NCBI RefSeq assembly: GCF_002939865.1 | Contig: NZ_MDEE01000016.1 | Coordinates: forward strand, 48,695-112,694 | DNA length: 64,000 bases | Direction: 5' to 3' | DNA from: Xanthomonas dyei | GTDB lineage: Bacteria; Pseudomonadota; Gammaproteobacteria; Xanthomonadales; Xanthomonadaceae | Shown here: positions 61,293-64,000 of the stretch, in pieces | Position numbering within the stretch: the stretch's first letter is position 1 | Layout: every line of letters starts with the position of its first letter | Notes under the pieces: generated by a model | The model's input: the letters and a program-made list of their open reading frames with translations, nothing else | What the model was told of the DNA's origin: nothing | The model's database searches: none | Made by a program: the position numbers and the translations under genes

Positions 61293-63746
61293 ATGTTCAG
61301 TCCCGATAGTCCGATCAGCGAATTTGTCTCCATTTCAACCCATGTCGCACCATCCGTTCTCAAGACGACCGGTGGTGACTACTTATTGATCTGGCATCTG
61401 GCTGGTTTGCCTTTCGTCGGGCGTGACGAGTTCGAGCTCGAGCAGCGCCACAACACGTTCAATCGTCTTGTGCAGACCCTGCGTGCTCCAGACTTCGCCA
61501 ATGTGGCGTTTTGGGTACACGATGTCCGTCGCCGCCGCAAGATTGGAAATGCCGGCCGTTTCAAGCAGTCGTTCAACCAGGAACTGTCCGACGAATATTA
61601 CGCTGCGTTGTCGTCACAAAAGATCATGCAGAACGAGTTGTACTTCAGCATGATCTATCGTCCTGTGGTCACGGGTCGTCGAATGATGGAGAAGTCGGGT
61701 GATCCTGATAAGATCCGCGTCGAAGAAGAGCAGGCGATCGCCAAGGTGATCGAACTGGCCACCAACGTCGAGGCGGTGCTAAAGGATTACTCGCCTTATC
61801 GACTGGGCATGTACGAAGCCAAGAATGGCGTCGTGTTTTCCGAGACGTTGGAGTTCCTGGGTTATTTATTAAATCGGATTGACGAGCCTGTCCCTGTGCT
61901 GCAGGCGCCGGTTTCCGCGTATCTGCCTGTCAGTAAGCATATGTTTGCGAACAAGACCGGCGACTTCGTCATCCGCACGCCCGATGGCATCAATCATTTT
62001 GGCGCGATTCTTAACGTAAAGGAATATGCCGATGGTACGTATCCGGGTATCCTGAATGGTCTGAAGTATCTGGACTTTGAGTATGTGATTACTCATTCCT
62101 TCAGTCCGGTCGGTCGTCACGACGCGCTGAAGGTGCTCGAACGCACCAAAGGCATGATGATTTCCTCTGGCGACAAATCTTCCAGCCAGATCCGCGATCT
62201 GGACTTGGCGATGGACGATGTGGCATCGGGTAACTTCGTGCTGGGCGAATATCACTTCACCCTTGCAGTGTATGCCGACAGTCAGGAAAAGCTCTCACGG
62301 CAGATCGCGACTACCCGTGCGGAGCTGTCCAATGCCGGATTCGTGTCTTCCAAGGAAGATCTCGCGATCGCTTCGTCGTTCTACGCTCAGCTGCCGGGCA
62401 ACTGGCGCTTTCGCACGCGCATCGCAAACCTGAGCTCGCTCAATTTCCTCGGCTTGTCGCCTCTACACAACTTCGCCCAGGGCAAGCAGCACAACAACCC
62501 GTGGGGCGATTGCGTGACCACGCTGCAGACCACAAACGGTCAGCCTTACTACTTCAACTTCCATGCCACGCATCCGGCCGAGAATTCGCTCGGCGAGAAA
62601 GCGATCGCCAACACGATGGTGATCGGTAAGTCCGGTACCGGTAAGACGGCGCTGATCAACTTTCTGTTAAGCCAAGTACAGAAGTTCGATCCGATTCCGA
62701 CGATCTTCTTCTTCGACAAGGATCGCGGCGCGGAAATTTTTGTGCGTGCTTGCGGTGGCAATTATCTGGCGCTGGAAAATGGCGCGCCGACTGGATTCAA
62801 TCCATTCCAGTGCGAGAGCAATGAAACCAATACACAGTTTCTGGCCGAGTTGATTAAGGTGCTGGCCGGCAAGCTCGAGTACAGCGCGCGCGAGGAAGAA
62901 GACATCTACCGCGCGGTGGAAGGCATGCTGGACACACCGCTGCACCTACGCAGCATGAGCAACTTCCGTAAGAGCCTGCCCAACATGGGCGACGACGGAC
63001 TGTATGCGCGCATGCGTCGCTGGACGGCGGGCAATTCGCTGGGCTGGGTGTTCGACAACCCGGTGGACACGATCGACCTGACGCGCGCGTCCATCATCGG
63101 CTTCGACTACACAGACATTATAGACAACGCCGAAGTGCGCGTGCCGGTCATCAACTACCTGTTGCATCGGCTGGAAGCGCTAATCGACGGCCGTCCGCTG
63201 ATCTATGTGATGGACGAATTCTGGAAGATCCTGGACGGCAAGGGCGGTTTGAAGGAGTTCGCCAAGAATAAGCAGAAGACCATCCGTAAGCAGAACGGCC
63301 TGGGTATTTTCGCAACGCAAAGCCCGGAAGACGCGCTGGCCAGCGACATTGCCGCAGCACTGATCGAGCAGACCGCCACGATGATTCTGCTGCCCAATCC
63401 TAGCGCCAGTCGCGACGACTATATGGAAGGACTCAAGCTAACCGACGCCGAGTACCAGGTGGTGGTGTCGCTGGACGAGCGCTCGCGCTGCTTCTTGGTC
63501 AAGCAGGGTCACGGCTCGGCGGTGTGCCAACTCAACCTGCGCGGCATGGACGACGCCCTATCGGTGATCTCGTCCTCGACCGACAACATCGAGATCATGC
63601 ATCAGGTTCTGGCCGGGAAGGCCAACAAGCTTGGCGTCAGCGTGGACCAGCTGACACCGGAGCAGTGGTTGGCCGATTTTTATGCCAAGCGCAAGGGCTC
63701 GGGCAAGCGCGCCGCTGCCATGGACAAGGAGGCCGAAGATGCATGA
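61293..63746 (+). CDS. virB4: T4SS ATPase VirB4
   Basis: 817 residues. N-terminal CagE/TrbE-type domain, then the motor with Walker A GKSGTGKT (residue ~444), Walker B LIYVMDEFWK (residue ~637) and the FATQSPEDAL arm. It energises pilus assembly and transfer with VirB11 and VirD4. It is the last intact gene of the window. Confidence 0.96.
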   Translation: MFSPDSPISEFVSISTHVAPSVLKTTGGDYLLIWHLAGLPFVGRDEFELEQRHNTFNRLVQTLRAPDFANVAFWVHDVRRRRKIGNAGRFKQSFNQELSDEYYAALSSQKIMQNELYFSMIYRPVVTGRRMMEKSGDPDKIRVEEEQAIAKVIELATNVEAVLKDYSPYRLGMYEAKNGVVFSETLEFLGYLLNRIDEPVPVLQAPVSAYLPVSKHMFANKTGDFVIRTPDGINHFGAILNVKEYADGTYPGILNGLKYLDFEYVITHSFSPVGRHDALKVLERTKGMMISSGDKSSSQIRDLDLAMDDVASGNFVLGEYHFTLAVYADSQEKLSRQIATTRAELSNAGFVSSKEDLAIASSFYAQLPGNWRFRTRIANLSSLNFLGLSPLHNFAQGKQHNNPWGDCVTTLQTTNGQPYYFNFHATHPAENSLGEKAIANTMVIGKSGTGKTALINFLLSQVQKFDPIPTIFFFDKDRGAEIFVRACGGNYLALENGAPTGFNPFQCESNETNTQFLAELIKVLAGKLEYSAREEEDIYRAVEGMLDTPLHLRSMSNFRKSLPNMGDDGLYARMRRWTAGNSLGWVFDNPVDTIDLTRASIIGFDYTDIIDNAEVRVPVINYLLHRLEALIDGRPLIYVMDEFWKILDGKGGLKEFAKNKQKTIRKQNGLGIFATQSPEDALASDIAAALIEQTATMILLPNPSASRDDYMEGLKLTDAEYQVVVSLDERSRCFLVKQGHGSAVCQLNLRGMDDALSVISSSTDNIEIMHQVLAGKANKLGVSVDQLTPEQWLADFYAKRKGSGKRAAAMDKEAEDA

Positions 63747-63908
63747 CTCCCTCTCTACCATGAGAGTTGCGCACTCTAAATTCACTAAGTCAACATCGAC
63801 AAATTATTATTTTATTGAAATTATTTCTTTATAAAATTAAATAATTATTTAACATAATATTTAATTTCCCCGCCATCTAAATTTATGGTGAGATATTTTT
63901 TGCTAAAT
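63747..63908. other. Very AT-rich spacer after virB4
   Basis: About 160 bp, with 63790-63870 almost entirely A and T, unlike anything else in the window. It contains a perfect 16-bp palindrome TTAAATAATTATTTAA at 63837-63852. I see no coding sequence. It separates virB4 from the insertion element. Confidence 0.7.
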
Positions 63909-64000
63909 TGACCCACCCCCTGAAAACTGAGCCACAGTAAAGTAGAGACTTCGGCAGCATGGGCCCCCGTAGCAACGAGGATTCAAGCGATGAAGAAGTC
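63909..64000 (+). mobile_element. Left end of a probable IS3-type insertion sequence (continues past window)
   Basis: Composition changes abruptly at TGACCCACCCCCTGAAAACT, which has the TG start and C-rich form of IS3-family terminal repeats. About 80 bp later an ATG with GAGGA upstream begins MKK, like OrfA of Xanthomonas IS3 elements. The rest lies outside, so the assignment is partial. Confidence 0.6.
63990..64000 (+). CDS. First codons of probable IS OrfA transposase subunit (3' truncated by window)
   Basis: ATG-AAG-AAG-TC at the right edge, preceded by GAGGA eight bases upstream. Only three full codons are visible, so the identity rests on the element context. Confidence 0.4.

Overview
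The window is a gamma-proteobacterial chromosome of Xanthomonas type. The evidence is the uniformly high G+C coding style, the metY-rimP-nusA-infB-rbfA-truB-rpsO-pnp order, separate nuoC and nuoD genes, an Oar-like TonB-dependent receptor, Xanthomonas-style intergenic repeats, and a type IV secretion locus ordered virD4-B7-B8-B9-B10-B11-B1-B2-B3-B4, the layout of the bacteria-killing X-T4SS of X. citri. The species cannot be fixed from sequence alone.

Layout. 1-2.9 kb: end of a three-gene run encoding a membrane HAMP-GGDEF-EAL protein, a DUF3034 protein and a truncated-globin lipoprotein. 3.1-5.5 kb: a divergent short-chain dehydrogenase, tpiA, secG and tRNA-Leu. 5.5-20.4 kb: the complete 14-gene nuo operon for respiratory complex I. 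20.6-30.1 kb: initiator tRNA followed by the transcription/translation operon rimP-nusA-infB-rbfA-truB-rpsO-pnp. 30.1-36.9 kb: two ~130-bp repeat elements and housekeeping genes (DUF2272, nadC, a Trm112-like protein, purE-purK, an atypical Fe-superoxide dismutase, grxD, a YciK-like protein that lost catalytic residues, a MarC-family protein). 37.3-42 kb: a TonB-dependent receptor and the nucleotide 5'-monophosphate nucleosidase ppnN.

42.1-49 kb holds a type IV minor-pilin/adhesin operon (fimT-pilV-pilW-pilX-pilY1-pilE). Its G+C is clearly lower than its surroundings, and it ends at tRNA-Asn. A convergent orphan GspH/FimT-type pseudopilin lacking the usual Glu+5 follows, then uvrB and tRNA-Val(GAC).

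52.1-63.7 kb: after a 0.6-kb relic-bearing gap comes the X-T4SS locus. VirD4 (coupling ATPase) is first. A 340-bp control region precedes the closely packed virB7-B8-B9-B10-B11-B1-B2-B3-B4, which supply the outer-membrane core complex (B7, B9, B10), inner-membrane and ATPase parts (B3, B4, B8, B11), a transglycosylase (B1) and pilin (B2). virB5, virB6 and any effector/immunity genes are not seen. After virB4 the sequence becomes extremely AT-rich and then enters what looks like an IS3-type insertion sequence running off the right edge.

Most of the window is conserved housekeeping. The parts most worth a second look are the secretion locus and its edges (an unrecognised 80-residue protein before virD4, a possible 44-residue peptide before virB7, a 12-bp hairpin between virB3 and virB4, the insertion element after virB4), the foreign-looking minor-pilin operon, and three proteins with altered active-site or signature residues (superoxide dismutase, YciK-like protein, orphan pseudopilin).
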